A stretch of 64,000 bases of DNA from JADKBO01 sp965230345 (GTDB lineage Bacteria; Bacteroidota; Bacteroidia; Chitinophagales; Saprospiraceae). Made by a program: the position numbers and the translations under genes. The stretch lies in contig CBDDKR010000002.1 of the NCBI GenBank assembly GCA_965230345.1, forward strand, positions 2,418,001-2,482,000, written 5' to 3'. The first letter of the stretch is position 1. Each line of letters begins with the position of its first letter. Of the stretch, positions 54,817 through 63,809 are shown piece after piece. The notes under the pieces are model-generated. The model made no database searches. It was given only the letters and a program-made list of their open reading frames with translations, and was not told the origin of the DNA.

Positions 54817-54832
54817 CTAATGACTATTAGTT
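54817..54832. promoter_or_regulatory. TetR-type operator 1 (ACTAAT-N4-ATTAGT)
   Basis: ACTAATGACTATTAGT, a palindrome with a 4-base centre. Extended by one base (AACTAATGACTATTAGT, 54816-54832) it is the exact reverse complement of operator 2. Confidence 0.75.
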
Positions 54833-54861
54833 TGCCGTGCTTTAAATTATATTAAATATAG

Positions 54862-54892
54862 TTGCAATCTTGACTAATAGTCATTAGTTTTG
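54862..54892 (+). promoter_or_regulatory. paa operon promoter
   Basis: TTG at 54862-54864, 20-base spacer, then TAGTTTTG at 54885-54892, a full TAnnTTTG match. The right arm of operator 2 overlaps the -7 box, so a bound repressor would block the polymerase. Transcription would start near 54899, about 97 bases before paaE. Confidence 0.75.
54873..54888. promoter_or_regulatory. TetR-type operator 2 (ACTAAT-N4-ATTAGT)
   Basis: ACTAATAGTCATTAGT, centred 56 bases from operator 1 and overlapping the -7 box. Likely target of a PaaR-like repressor released by phenylacetyl-CoA; the regulator gene is not in the window. Confidence 0.75.
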
Positions 54893-54995
54893 TGCATAAG
54901 GAGATGCTAAAACTAATGTTGGTCTGGACTTTTCGATTGAACGACATTAAATGATTTAGTTGAAGCTCCTTTGTGTAAAAAACAAAATATCATAA

Positions 54996-56060
54996 ATGAA
55001 GGAGATTGTTGTTAAAGATATTATTAAGTCCACAAAAGACTGTAGTATCGTTACATTAGGTATTCCTCAGGAAGAAAAACAAAACTATCAATTTAGTGCT
55101 GGTCAATACCTTACATTAGAAGCAGATATTAATGGAGAGTCTGTGAGGAGATCATATTCTCTTTGCAGTAGCCCGAATGATGAAGAGTGGAAGGTGGGAA
55201 TAAAACAAATTCCTGATGGTAAGTTCTCAACATACGCTAATGAAGTGTTACGTAAAGGTGATACACTTCGTGTTGGGTTGCCAGAAGGTAAGTTTTGTAT
55301 ACCTATTGATGCAAATTCAGATCGTCACTATGTATTTGTAGCAGCAGGAAGTGGTATAACTCCAATTGTATCACTTATCAAAACACACCTAGAAGAAGAG
55401 CCACAGTCTTCTATCCAATTGTTTTACGCGAATAAAACAGTGTCTTCTATTATTTTAAAAGAAGAACTTGAAGGATTGAAGAATGTCTATATGGGAAGGT
55501 TGGAGATCACTTACTTTTTGACCAGACAAAGTAGAAGTATCCCTTTACTCGATGGCAGAGTAAATAAAGAAAAATTAGAGAAGTTGGCTCAAAATGGATT
55601 GTTGGACTTGCAGCATACGGATCATTTCTTTGCTTGTGGTCCCCAACAAATGGTTTTTGATTTTAAAGAATTTCTATTTGATCAAGGTGTCTCAGAAGAT
55701 AGAGTGCACTACGAACTGTTTCACACTTCTGGACCATCACAAGAGCAATTGTCAAGGATTGAATCTACAAAGAATGGAGAATCATCTAGGATTGAAATAA
55801 AGGAAAATGATAAGACCATGTCTTTTGATCTTGAAATAGGATCGAATAATATTCTAGATGCGGCTCTTGCCAATGATGCCGATCTTCCTTTTGCATGTAA
55901 AGGAGGCGTTTGTTGTACTTGCCGAGCTAAAGTAATAGAAGGAGAAGTTGAAATGCTGTTGTCTTATGGATTGGAGCAAGATGAAATTGATGCTGGATAC
56001 GTTTTGACTTGCCAAACGTTTCCTATGAGTGAAAAAGTTGTATTGGATTTCGATGCATAA
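54996..56060 (+). CDS. paaE: Phenylacetyl-CoA epoxidase reductase subunit PaaE
   Basis: 354 residues. FAD domain (1-100) with RRSYSLCSSP, NAD(P) domain (110-235) with VFVAAGSGITPIVSLIK and FACGPQQM, and a C-terminal plant-type 2Fe-2S ferredoxin with CKGGVCCTCRAKV and the last Cys in LTCQTFP. It passes electrons from NADPH to the PaaAC oxygenase. First gene of the operon, an order seen in Bacteroidota (E first rather than after D). Confidence 0.96.
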   Translation: MKEIVVKDIIKSTKDCSIVTLGIPQEEKQNYQFSAGQYLTLEADINGESVRRSYSLCSSPNDEEWKVGIKQIPDGKFSTYANEVLRKGDTLRVGLPEGKFCIPIDANSDRHYVFVAAGSGITPIVSLIKTHLEEEPQSSIQLFYANKTVSSIILKEELEGLKNVYMGRLEITYFLTRQSRSIPLLDGRVNKEKLEKLAQNGLLDLQHTDHFFACGPQQMVFDFKEFLFDQGVSEDRVHYELFHTSGPSQEQLSRIESTKNGESSRIEIKENDKTMSFDLEIGSNNILDAALANDADLPFACKGGVCCTCRAKVIEGEVEMLLSYGLEQDEIDAGYVLTCQTFPMSEKVVLDFDA

Positions 56061-56090
56061 ATTATATTATCTACCATAATTGATGAAATC

Positions 56091-57041
56091 ATGGATATTA
56101 AAAAGTTAGAAGAAGAATTTCAGGCGCGGATTGATAGAGAAGAGAAAATTGAACCTAAAGATTGGATGCCAGAGAAATATAGAAAGACGCATATTCGTCA
56201 GATTTCTCAGCATGCACATTCTGAGATTGTAGGCATGCTACCAGAAGGGAATTGGATAACACGTACACCTACATTAAGAAGGAAAGTAGCTTTATTGGCA
56301 AAGGTTCAAGACGAAGGTGGACATGGTCTTTACTTGTATAGCGCGGCTGAAAGCCTGGGGATATCTAGAGATGAGATGATCGAACAATTGCATAGTGGTA
56401 AGGCTAAATATTCGAGTATATTTAATTATCCTACATTGACTTGGGCAGACATTGGAGCCATTGGATGGTTGGTAGATGGTGCTGCAATTATGAATCAGGT
56501 TATGCTAACTAGAACATCTTATGGGCCGTATGCACGAGCTATGGTAAGAATATGTAAGGAAGAGAGCTTTCATCAAAGACAGGGATATGAAATATTGTTA
56601 TCGCTTGCTCAAGGAGCACCAGAACAAAAAGCTATGGCTCAGGATGCCCTTAATAGATTCTGGTGGCCATCGCTGATGATGTTTGGCCCAAGAGATGAAG
56701 ATTCTCCCAATACAGAGCTTTCTATGAAGTGGAAGATCAAACGAAAGAGTAACGATGAGTTGCGTCAACAGTTTGTAGATGTAACAGTTCCTCAAGCAGA
56801 GTATCTGGGATTAACTATTCCGGATCCTGACTTAAAATGGAACGAAGAAAAAGGACATTATGATTTTGGTGAAATAGATTGGGACGAATTTTGGAATGTG
56901 GTGAAAGGTAATGGACCTTGCAATAAAGAAAGAATGAGTGCAAGAGTCAATGCATGGAGTGAAGGGCAATGGGTTAGAGAGGCTGCTGTTGCATATGCCG
57001 AAAAGCAGAATTCTAAGGTTTCGATGTCTCAAGCAATTTAA
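56091..57041 (+). CDS. paaA: Phenylacetyl-CoA epoxidase catalytic subunit PaaA
   Basis: 316 residues, ferritin-like di-iron protein. The two Glu-x-x-His sites are seen in VQDEGGHGLYLYSAAE and CKEESFHQRQGYE, with the early Glu in HIRQISQHAHSEIVG. It inserts one oxygen atom into the ring of phenylacetyl-CoA. 30 bases after paaE. Confidence 0.98.
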   Translation: MDIKKLEEEFQARIDREEKIEPKDWMPEKYRKTHIRQISQHAHSEIVGMLPEGNWITRTPTLRRKVALLAKVQDEGGHGLYLYSAAESLGISRDEMIEQLHSGKAKYSSIFNYPTLTWADIGAIGWLVDGAAIMNQVMLTRTSYGPYARAMVRICKEESFHQRQGYEILLSLAQGAPEQKAMAQDALNRFWWPSLMMFGPRDEDSPNTELSMKWKIKRKSNDELRQQFVDVTVPQAEYLGLTIPDPDLKWNEEKGHYDFGEIDWDEFWNVVKGNGPCNKERMSARVNAWSEGQWVREAAVAYAEKQNSKVSMSQAI

Positions 57042-57066
57042 TTTATAACACAGTAAAAACAGTCAA

Positions 57067-57354
57067 ATGGATAATAAAGAATGGCCAATCTGGGAAGTAT
57101 TTATTAGATCTAAAAATGGTTTGGAACATCGTCATGTAGGGAGTTTGCACGCGACGGATAGCGTTATGGCCTTACAAAATGCAAGAGATGTATATACAAG
57201 AAGACAAGAAGGCGTAAGTATATGGGTCGTAGAGTCCAAGAATATTGCTGCATCAAACCCGGAAGAAAGTGGTGAAATGTTTGAACCAGCAATGTCAAAA
57301 GTATATAGACATCCTACTTTTTATAATCTACCAAGTGAAGTGAAGAACATATGA
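57067..57354 (+). CDS. paaB: Phenylacetyl-CoA epoxidase subunit PaaB
   Basis: 95 residues: WPIWEVFIRSKNGLEHRHVGSLHA, ALQNARDVYTRRQEGVSIWVV, complete PaaB family. It bridges two PaaAC heterodimers in the complex. Its stop overlaps the paaC ATG. Confidence 0.97.
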   Translation: MDNKEWPIWEVFIRSKNGLEHRHVGSLHATDSVMALQNARDVYTRRQEGVSIWVVESKNIAASNPEESGEMFEPAMSKVYRHPTFYNLPSEVKNI

Positions 57355-58109
57355 CAACCAACGAAGTTTTATATAAGTACGTCTTGCATGTAGGAGATAA
57401 TGCAATGATCTTAGGGCATCGATTATCTGAGCTGTGTGGGCATGGTCCAAGTTTAGAAACTGATATTGCACTTACGAACATTTCATTGGATTTTTTTGGA
57501 CAAGTAAGGAGTTATTTTCAGTATGCTGCCCAACTAAAAGGAGAAGGGTTAAACGAAGACAAAATTGCCTATTTTAGGAATGAACGTGAATTCCATAATG
57601 TCATTTTAGTTGAGCAACCCAATACAGATTTTGCATACGTCATTGGGAGACAATTTCTATTTGATGCCTTCCATCTCCCATTTTTGGAAGCTTTACAAAG
57701 TAGCAATGATGATCAATTGTCAGCAATTGCATCTAAATCCATTAAAGAGGCGCGATACCATCTGGCTTTTTCATCAGAATGGGTAAAACGATTGGGTAAT
57801 GGAACAGATGAATCCAAGATGCGCATGCAAAATGCAATCAATGATTTATACCCTTTTACTGAAGAGTTATTTGTTCCTTCAGAAATTGAGACTCAAGCAT
57901 TATCGAATGGATTTGGAGTTGACTTAGAAAGGATTAAACCTGTGTATCAAGATAAGGTTAGTTCCATTATTGAAAGCGCAGAATTGAAATTCCCTGAAGG
58001 AGCGCCTCGATTTGCTAAAGGGAAAAAGGGATATCATTCTGAACATTTGGGACCACTGCTTAGTGTTTTTCAATCTACCCAAAGGGCATATCCTGATTTA
58101 GAATGGTAG
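57351..58109 (+). CDS. paaC: Phenylacetyl-CoA epoxidase structural subunit PaaC
   Basis: 252 residues. GDNAMILGHRLSELCGHGPSLE, NISLDFFGQVRSYFQYAA and EARYHLAFSSEWVKRLGNGT are PaaC hallmarks. Ferritin-like without a metal centre; it pairs with PaaA. Overlaps both neighbours by four and seven bases. Confidence 0.97.
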   Translation: MTTNEVLYKYVLHVGDNAMILGHRLSELCGHGPSLETDIALTNISLDFFGQVRSYFQYAAQLKGEGLNEDKIAYFRNEREFHNVILVEQPNTDFAYVIGRQFLFDAFHLPFLEALQSSNDDQLSAIASKSIKEARYHLAFSSEWVKRLGNGTDESKMRMQNAINDLYPFTEELFVPSEIETQALSNGFGVDLERIKPVYQDKVSSIIESAELKFPEGAPRFAKGKKGYHSEHLGPLLSVFQSTQRAYPDLEW

Positions 58110-58600
58110 TTGAACATGTCTCAGATTCCAAGGTGTTGGAGATTTTATATTCGGTAAAAGATCCTGAAATACCAGTTTTATCCATTGTAGATATGGGTGT
58201 AGTACGCGATGTTGAGATAGATGGTAAACAGATTTTCATTAAAATTACGCCCACTTATTCAGGGTGTCCTGCTATGGATACAATAAGTGATGATATAATT
58301 GAGGCATTTGAGAAAAATGGATGGCAAGCTAAGGTAGACTTAGTTTTATCACCGGCATGGTCAACAGATTGGATTACAGATCAAGGAAGAAAACATTTAG
58401 AAGATTACGGCATAGCTTCTCCATTAGATGATGTTGCTGATAAAATGGTTTTGCTAGGCGGTGCGAAATTAGTACCTTGCCCAAGATGCAAATCTACAAA
58501 TACGACCATGACGAGTCAATTTGGATCGACCGCTTGTAAGGCTTTATTTAAGTGCAATGATTGTTTAGAGCCTTTCGATTATTTTAAATGTTTAAAGTGA
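58103..58600 (+). CDS. paaD: PaaD, iron-sulfur cluster targeting protein
   Basis: 165 residues: MIP18/DUF59 domain (1-100: SVKDPEIPVLSIVDMGVVRDV, SGCPAMDTI) then a C-terminal zinc-ribbon-like part with CPRCKS and CNDC. It helps insert the Fe-S cluster into PaaE. Cys in SGCPAM is the conserved SufT/DUF59 Cys. Confidence 0.96.
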   Translation: MVVEHVSDSKVLEILYSVKDPEIPVLSIVDMGVVRDVEIDGKQIFIKITPTYSGCPAMDTISDDIIEAFEKNGWQAKVDLVLSPAWSTDWITDQGRKHLEDYGIASPLDDVADKMVLLGGAKLVPCPRCKSTNTTMTSQFGSTACKALFKCNDCLEPFDYFKCLK

Positions 58601-58604
58601 AAAT

Positions 58605-59381
58605 ATGTCCATAAAGTTTGAAAAGGAAAACGGTATTGCCAGAATTGTTTTGGCAAGACCTAATGTTTTTAATAGTGTGAATGCAGAGTTGGCAGGGGAA
58701 TTTGTCCAAGCCTTGAAAGACTGTGAACAAGATGAAGAAATTAGAGTTGTTTGTGTGTCTGGTGAGGGGAAGGCATTTTGTGCTGGACAAGATTTAAAAG
58801 AGGCAACAAGCCCAGATTTAATGCCGGGCTTTCGAAATTTATTAGATAAACATTACCGCCCTATAATATCGGCTATCATTAAATTAAGCAAGCCTGTTGT
58901 TATGGCAGTAAATGGCGTTGCTGCAGGAGCTGGAGCGAATATCGCATTGGCTGGTGACGTGATCGTTGCAAAAGAAAGTGCGAGTTTTATTCAGGCCTTT
59001 TCTGGGATAGGACTGGTGCCTGATAGTGGAGGTACTTTCCATTTACCAAGAAAAGTAGGTAGAGCAAAAGCTATGGCGTATGCATTGTTAGGAGATAAGA
59101 TTAATGCAGTGGAGGCCGAACGGGTAGGGATGATTTATAAATACTTTCCCGACGATTCTTTTGAGGATGAAGTGGAGAAAATATTGAACAAAATGGTGAC
59201 TATGCCTACAAGGGCTTTGGGTATGACTAAGGAATTGATAAATAATACTTGGTCCTATAATTTGACAACCCAATTTGACTTGGAAACAGAAGCCCAGCTG
59301 GACGCAAGTAGAACAGAAGATTATCAAGAAGGTGTTCAGGCGTTTCTTGAGAAAAGAAAACCAATTTTTAAAGGCAAATAA
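58605..59381 (+). CDS. paaG: 1,2-epoxyphenylacetyl-CoA isomerase PaaG
   Basis: 258 residues of the crotonase fold: GEGKAFCAGQDLKE (oxyanion hole), VNGVAAGAGANIALAGDVIVA, SGIGLVPDSGGTFHLPRKVG with the catalytic Asp of PDSGG. It converts the ring epoxide to oxepin-CoA. Follows paaD by four bases. Confidence 0.94.
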   Translation: MSIKFEKENGIARIVLARPNVFNSVNAELAGEFVQALKDCEQDEEIRVVCVSGEGKAFCAGQDLKEATSPDLMPGFRNLLDKHYRPIISAIIKLSKPVVMAVNGVAAGAGANIALAGDVIVAKESASFIQAFSGIGLVPDSGGTFHLPRKVGRAKAMAYALLGDKINAVEAERVGMIYKYFPDDSFEDEVEKILNKMVTMPTRALGMTKELINNTWSYNLTTQFDLETEAQLDASRTEDYQEGVQAFLEKRKPIFKGK

Positions 59382-59387
59382 GACAAC

Positions 59388-61874
59388 ATGTTAGAAAATT
59401 ATGTACTTGGTCAGTGGACGCAAGGAAAAGGAGAGGGAACTCCGCTTTTTGATGCAGTAACTGGTGACGTAATAACTCATGCAAGCACTGAAGGATTAGA
59501 TTTTGGTGATATTTTGCATTATGGTCGGATAAAAGGAAGTACGGCATTGCGAAAGATGACCTTTTTTGAAAGAGGCATGATGCTCAAAAAACTTGCTTTA
59601 TACTTGACAAAGCGCAAGGATCAATTCTATGAAATAAGTTATCGTACTGGAGCTACGAGGTTGGATAGTTGGATTGATATTGAAGGGGGATTTGGTAACT
59701 TATTTGCAAATGCATCCTTAAGGAAGAATTTTCCGAATCAAACGTATCATGTTGATGGAGATCCTATTGATCTTTCAAGAGGAGGAAGCTTCATGGGGCA
59801 TCATATAATGGTCCCGAAAACAGGAGTAGCAATTCATATCAATGCATTCAACTTTCCAGTTTGGGGAATGTTGGAGAAATGTGCAGTGAATTGGATGGCT
59901 GGAGTAGCGGCAGTAGTCAAACCAGCAACGGCTACCTCATATTTGACGGAAGCAGTAGTAAAGGAAATAATCAATTCTAATATCCTTCCAGAAGGAGCGC
60001 TTCAGCTAATTTGTGGATCAGCAAGAACTATTCTCGATACTGTAGAATCACAGGATGTAGTTACCTTTACAGGTTCTGCGAGTACGGGTAGAATGCTCAA
60101 GTCTCACACGAGAGTAATTAATGAGGCAGTGCCGTTTAATATGGAAGCAGATAGTTTGAATTGTTCTGTATTGGGAGAGAGTGTTGAAATAGGAAGCCCA
60201 GAATTTAAGATATTTATAAAAGAGGTCAAAAAGGAAATGACCGTTAAGTGTGGTCAAAAATGTACCGCGATCAGAAGGGTTATTGTGCCAAATGATAAAG
60301 TTGAAGCTGTCCAAGAGGCTCTTTCTAAGGAATTGGCAAGAGTATCTATCGGTAATCCATTAGCTGAAGGAGTTAGAATGGGAGCACTTGCTTCTAAAGA
60401 TCAGGTGAAGGAAGTTAGAGAAAGGGTAGCGGAGTTAACTAAGACATCTGATATGGTATTTGGAGACTTGGAACATGTAGATCTAGTCGATGCAGATGTA
60501 AGTAAAGGTGCTTTTATTAGTCCGATTTTATTAGTGGAAAAGGATCCTTTAAAAAATAGAGCAGTTCATGAAGTTGAAGCATTTGGTCCGGTAAGTACGA
60601 TCATGCCGTATAATTCAATAGAAGAGGCGGTAGAATTGTCGCATCTTGGAAAAGGGTCGTTAGTGGCTTCAATTGCTACATATGACAATGATGAAGCAAG
60701 AGATTTTGTGGTAGGTGCAGCTTCTCATCATGGAAGGATATTGGTCATGAATCGTGAAAATGCTAAACAAAGTACGGGGCACGGATCCCCATTGCCTACC
60801 TTAGTCCATGGTGGACCAGGAAGAGCTGGAGGAGGAGAAGAGATGGGAGGAATGCGAGGAATTAAGCATTATCTACAAAGATGCGCAGTACAAGGAACCC
60901 CAACTACCATTTCTGCGATTACTGGAATTTATCAACAAGGAGGAGAAGTGATTGAAACTCCACGACATCCGTTTAGGTATCATTTTGAAGACATTCAACC
61001 AGGAATGTCGATCCTTACGCATAAGAGAACGATAACGGATTCTGATATTCAGAATTTTGCTAATCTATCATGGGATGTGTTCTATGCACATACGGATATA
61101 ACTTCCTTGGATGGATCTATATTTGAGAAAAGAGCGGCGCATGGATATTTTATATTGGCGGCAGCAGCAGGGTTGTTTGTCAGTCCATCTAAGGGCCCAG
61201 TTGGTGCAAATTATGGTTTGGATGAATGCAGGTTTTTGCGCCCTGTGTACCATGGAGATACCATTCAAGTTAGATTAACTTGTAGTGAAAAGGTAGAACG
61301 TGATAGTCGTGGAAAGGAGCATCCTTCTGGAGTTGTAAAATGGTTGGTGGAAGTTTATGATCAGGAAATGGAAAAAGTGGCGATTGCTACAGTGTTGACG
61401 CTAGTTCAGAAGAAGAATCCTTTTACCAATTATACATCAGAGAAAGTAAGGAAATTGCTTCTAGGTTTATCGGAAGAAAGCCAACCAAAGTGGGGAATCC
61501 TGACTGCACAGCATATGGTTGAGCATTTGCAATATTTTTATGATACTGGATTTGGAGACATTTCGTGTGAAATAGTGACTCCGGAGAAGTATTTGGATAA
61601 ATATCAAGATTCTTTGTGGACGTATGATAAAATGCCACGGAATTTTGAACATCCACTATTAAAAAAAGGAGAAAGAGAAGAATTGCGTTTTGACGACTTG
61701 GAAAAAGCGAAGGAAGCATTAATTGCAGGTTTTGAAAAGGCGAATAGTTTTTTCAAGAATAATCCAAATGGTACCTTGAAAAATGCTGTTTTTGGAAATC
61801 TCGGTAAGTACGAATGGACGTTATACATCAATAAGCACTTTGATCACCATTTTGAACAATTTGGATTGATATAA
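59388..61874 (+). CDS. paaZ: PaaZ: oxepin-CoA hydrolase/aldehyde dehydrogenase with C-terminal DUF1569-type domain
   Basis: 828 residues, about 150 more than E. coli PaaZ. Residues 1-520 are ALDH with HINAFNFPVWG, FTGSASTGR, and the Cys nucleophile in VKCGQKCTAIRR. Residues 530-675 are a MaoC hot-dog hydratase with LSWDVFYAHTD (catalytic Asp and His) and AAHGYFILAAAAGLFV. Residues ~680-828 look like DUF1569/DinB: QHMVEHL (His709, His713) and KHFDHHFEQFG (His817, 820, 821). It opens the oxepin ring and oxidises the aldehyde. The extra domain's role is unknown. Confidence 0.93.
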   Translation: MLENYVLGQWTQGKGEGTPLFDAVTGDVITHASTEGLDFGDILHYGRIKGSTALRKMTFFERGMMLKKLALYLTKRKDQFYEISYRTGATRLDSWIDIEGGFGNLFANASLRKNFPNQTYHVDGDPIDLSRGGSFMGHHIMVPKTGVAIHINAFNFPVWGMLEKCAVNWMAGVAAVVKPATATSYLTEAVVKEIINSNILPEGALQLICGSARTILDTVESQDVVTFTGSASTGRMLKSHTRVINEAVPFNMEADSLNCSVLGESVEIGSPEFKIFIKEVKKEMTVKCGQKCTAIRRVIVPNDKVEAVQEALSKELARVSIGNPLAEGVRMGALASKDQVKEVRERVAELTKTSDMVFGDLEHVDLVDADVSKGAFISPILLVEKDPLKNRAVHEVEAFGPVSTIMPYNSIEEAVELSHLGKGSLVASIATYDNDEARDFVVGAASHHGRILVMNRENAKQSTGHGSPLPTLVHGGPGRAGGGEEMGGMRGIKHYLQRCAVQGTPTTISAITGIYQQGGEVIETPRHPFRYHFEDIQPGMSILTHKRTITDSDIQNFANLSWDVFYAHTDITSLDGSIFEKRAAHGYFILAAAAGLFVSPSKGPVGANYGLDECRFLRPVYHGDTIQVRLTCSEKVERDSRGKEHPSGVVKWLVEVYDQEMEKVAIATVLTLVQKKNPFTNYTSEKVRKLLLGLSEESQPKWGILTAQHMVEHLQYFYDTGFGDISCEIVTPEKYLDKYQDSLWTYDKMPRNFEHPLLKKGEREELRFDDLEKAKEALIAGFEKANSFFKNNPNGTLKNAVFGNLGKYEWTLYINKHFDHHFEQFGLI

Positions 61875-61895
61875 GATTATTCAGAAAAGTATGTA

Positions 61896-61930
61896 AAGGT
61901 GGTCATAGAATAGGACCACCTTTGTTTGTA
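61896..61930 (+). terminator. Intrinsic terminator of the paa operon
   Basis: AAAGGTGGTC (61896-61905) pairs perfectly with GACCACCTTT (61915-61924) over a nine-base loop, T-rich after. 21 bases past paaZ. Confidence 0.88.
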
Positions 61931-62022
61931 GTTGTTGCTTAATTAAGCCTCATTTAGAATTAGTAATCCCAATGATTTATTATATCAAATATGAAAATGA
62001 TCAATATTGGAGAAGAGAGGTG

Positions 62023-63495
62023 TCAAGATTTAATAAACCGTGTAGATACACCTTCGATGCGCAATACATAAATTCCAGCTTGGATATTGGGTATAGAAAT
62101 CATATTCGCTGATAAAATTCCTGATTGTGTTAATACACCTTGGATATCATATATGTGGTATTGTTTCCCTTCATACCGATCCATTCCCGATAAATATAGC
62201 AATTCATTACTTGGATTAGGGTATAACATTAGACGTTCTTGGGTAAGGGTTTCGATCGTTGAAACAGTCGTGTCAGCCTTTAAATCGTAATTAGGAAAAT
62301 AGGGCATCGTATACGCATTCCAAGTACGAAGGGGAAATCCACGCTGTTTGAAATTACATTCTTTTCCCAAACTATTAGGACGATCAATCACATGCCAAAC
62401 CTTTGTTCCATTTAAACAACTCATATAAATTTTGTCATTTGGCGCAAGTTGCATTTGGTAAAAATTAGCACTAAAAAATTCGCTAGTATCAATTTGAAAC
62501 TCTTCAATTAATTGGAGAGAACCCAAAACATCCGAAGCCGACAAATCAAATTGAAATAAGGCAAGATTATGGTTGACGTAGAGTTTTTTAGAATCAGGTG
62601 AAAACTCAAGACCATCGCCAAGCTTATTATCTCCGATAGATTCCCAAAAAGGCAAATGCATAGGATTGCTAAACCTTCCTGAAGAGCGATCAAAATCATA
62701 GATTTCTACACCCGTGAGCAAATGAAAGCGAGCATAATACCTTCCATTTTGTGAAAACCTTGCGGGAAAGCCTATTCTCGGATAATTTAACATCACACCA
62801 ATCTCTTGATGATGTGAGTGATGAATGCCAGTTTCATCCAAAAGAAAAAACTGGTAGTGATTTGCAGTTAAGACTGGTAGTACGATCCACCATCGCTTTC
62901 CATCTGCGTGGCGAACAGCAGATATACTGCCCGCAGTTTGCAATTCCTCTAATAGCAACACCCTTTTTTGCGAAACGATTAGGCCATCTTCTTTATGTTT
63001 TATAACAGAATAATACAGTTCTGCCAAAAATGGGTACCCTTCATCGTCTTCACCTGTCTCTTGGTGTATCAAAAAATACTCACTGCTGTCATATGGGTTG
63101 GGCAAGATCACTACACCCTGTGGATATGTATGACCTCTCGGACAAAGAAACTCACTCGTCCAATAATTATCCAACAAAGTTAGACTATCTCCATTTTCTA
63201 AAATTTCATTGTTGGCACCATATACAGCACATCCGTTGGTATAGAATAATAAATTACCCTCTTCATCGCACATGCTTCCGGAAGTTAAATCAAAATTAGC
63301 TTCTCTATTAACATAGGACACTTTTGGAGGATCATATCGGAAATCAATATTCTGACCTCCAAAATCAGTTGTGTCTGGATTGCTTTCATAACCCATACAC
63401 CAAATATTATCGTACTTCTGTGCCCATGAATTTGATGTAGATAAAAAACATATCATCAGCCATAATAATATGATGTATGAATTATGATTGCGCAT
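62023..63495 (-). CDS. Secreted T9SS type A sorting-domain protein
   Basis: 490 residues with a signal peptide (YIILLWLMICFLSTSNSWA). The central ~350 residues read like a WD/propeller structural domain (EGNLLFYTNGCAVYG, LEFSPDSKKLYVNHNLALFQF, LAPNDKIYMSCLNG), and the last ~80 are the type A sorting domain: LYPNPSNELLYL, YHIYDIQGVL, IPNIQAGIYVLRI, RFIKS. It is exported by the type IX system and probably anchored on the surface. No operon partner. Confidence 0.88.
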   Translation of the reverse strand: MRNHNSYIILLWLMICFLSTSNSWAQKYDNIWCMGYESNPDTTDFGGQNIDFRYDPPKVSYVNREANFDLTSGSMCDEEGNLLFYTNGCAVYGANNEILENGDSLTLLDNYWTSEFLCPRGHTYPQGVVILPNPYDSSEYFLIHQETGEDDEGYPFLAELYYSVIKHKEDGLIVSQKRVLLLEELQTAGSISAVRHADGKRWWIVLPVLTANHYQFFLLDETGIHHSHHQEIGVMLNYPRIGFPARFSQNGRYYARFHLLTGVEIYDFDRSSGRFSNPMHLPFWESIGDNKLGDGLEFSPDSKKLYVNHNLALFQFDLSASDVLGSLQLIEEFQIDTSEFFSANFYQMQLAPNDKIYMSCLNGTKVWHVIDRPNSLGKECNFKQRGFPLRTWNAYTMPYFPNYDLKADTTVSTIETLTQERLMLYPNPSNELLYLSGMDRYEGKQYHIYDIQGVLTQSGILSANMISIPNIQAGIYVLRIEGVSTRFIKS

Positions 63496-63809
63496 ATCTT
63501 TGTTTTATTTGGTTAAGATAATGCTAATTGCATGTAAAACCTATATGAGGTTGAAAATCAATGAAATTTAGTGTGTTTTCTAACAAATATTTTCATCTAT
63601 TGATTGATTTAGAGAATAAAGTAATTATTCATACAGTTTCATAATGATTTAAGCACTTAATTAAGAACACATATTAACCTGAGTTCGATTAATATTTGAC
63701 TGATAATAAGGGTTTTATATATCGTTAAATACCCTTATTGATTATGAAATAATAAGGAATAGTTGTACCTTAATAGTTGACTATCAATTAATTAACAGAG
63801 CTATTCCTT
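63496..63809. other. Region upstream of the IS982-like transposase
   Basis: 314 bases. AATAAGGGT (63705-63713) and ACCCTTATT (63731-63739) form a 9-bp inverted repeat, and AATAAGG recurs at 63751; one of these may be the left end of the IS. No gene was seen. Confidence 0.4.

Larger units (their letters stand above)
54576..54995. other. Regulatory intergenic region upstream of paa
   Basis: 420 bases without a gene, holding the operators and promoter listed separately. A third, imperfect palindrome ACTAACC-GAAAA-GGTTATAGT is at 54789-54809. Confidence 0.6.
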
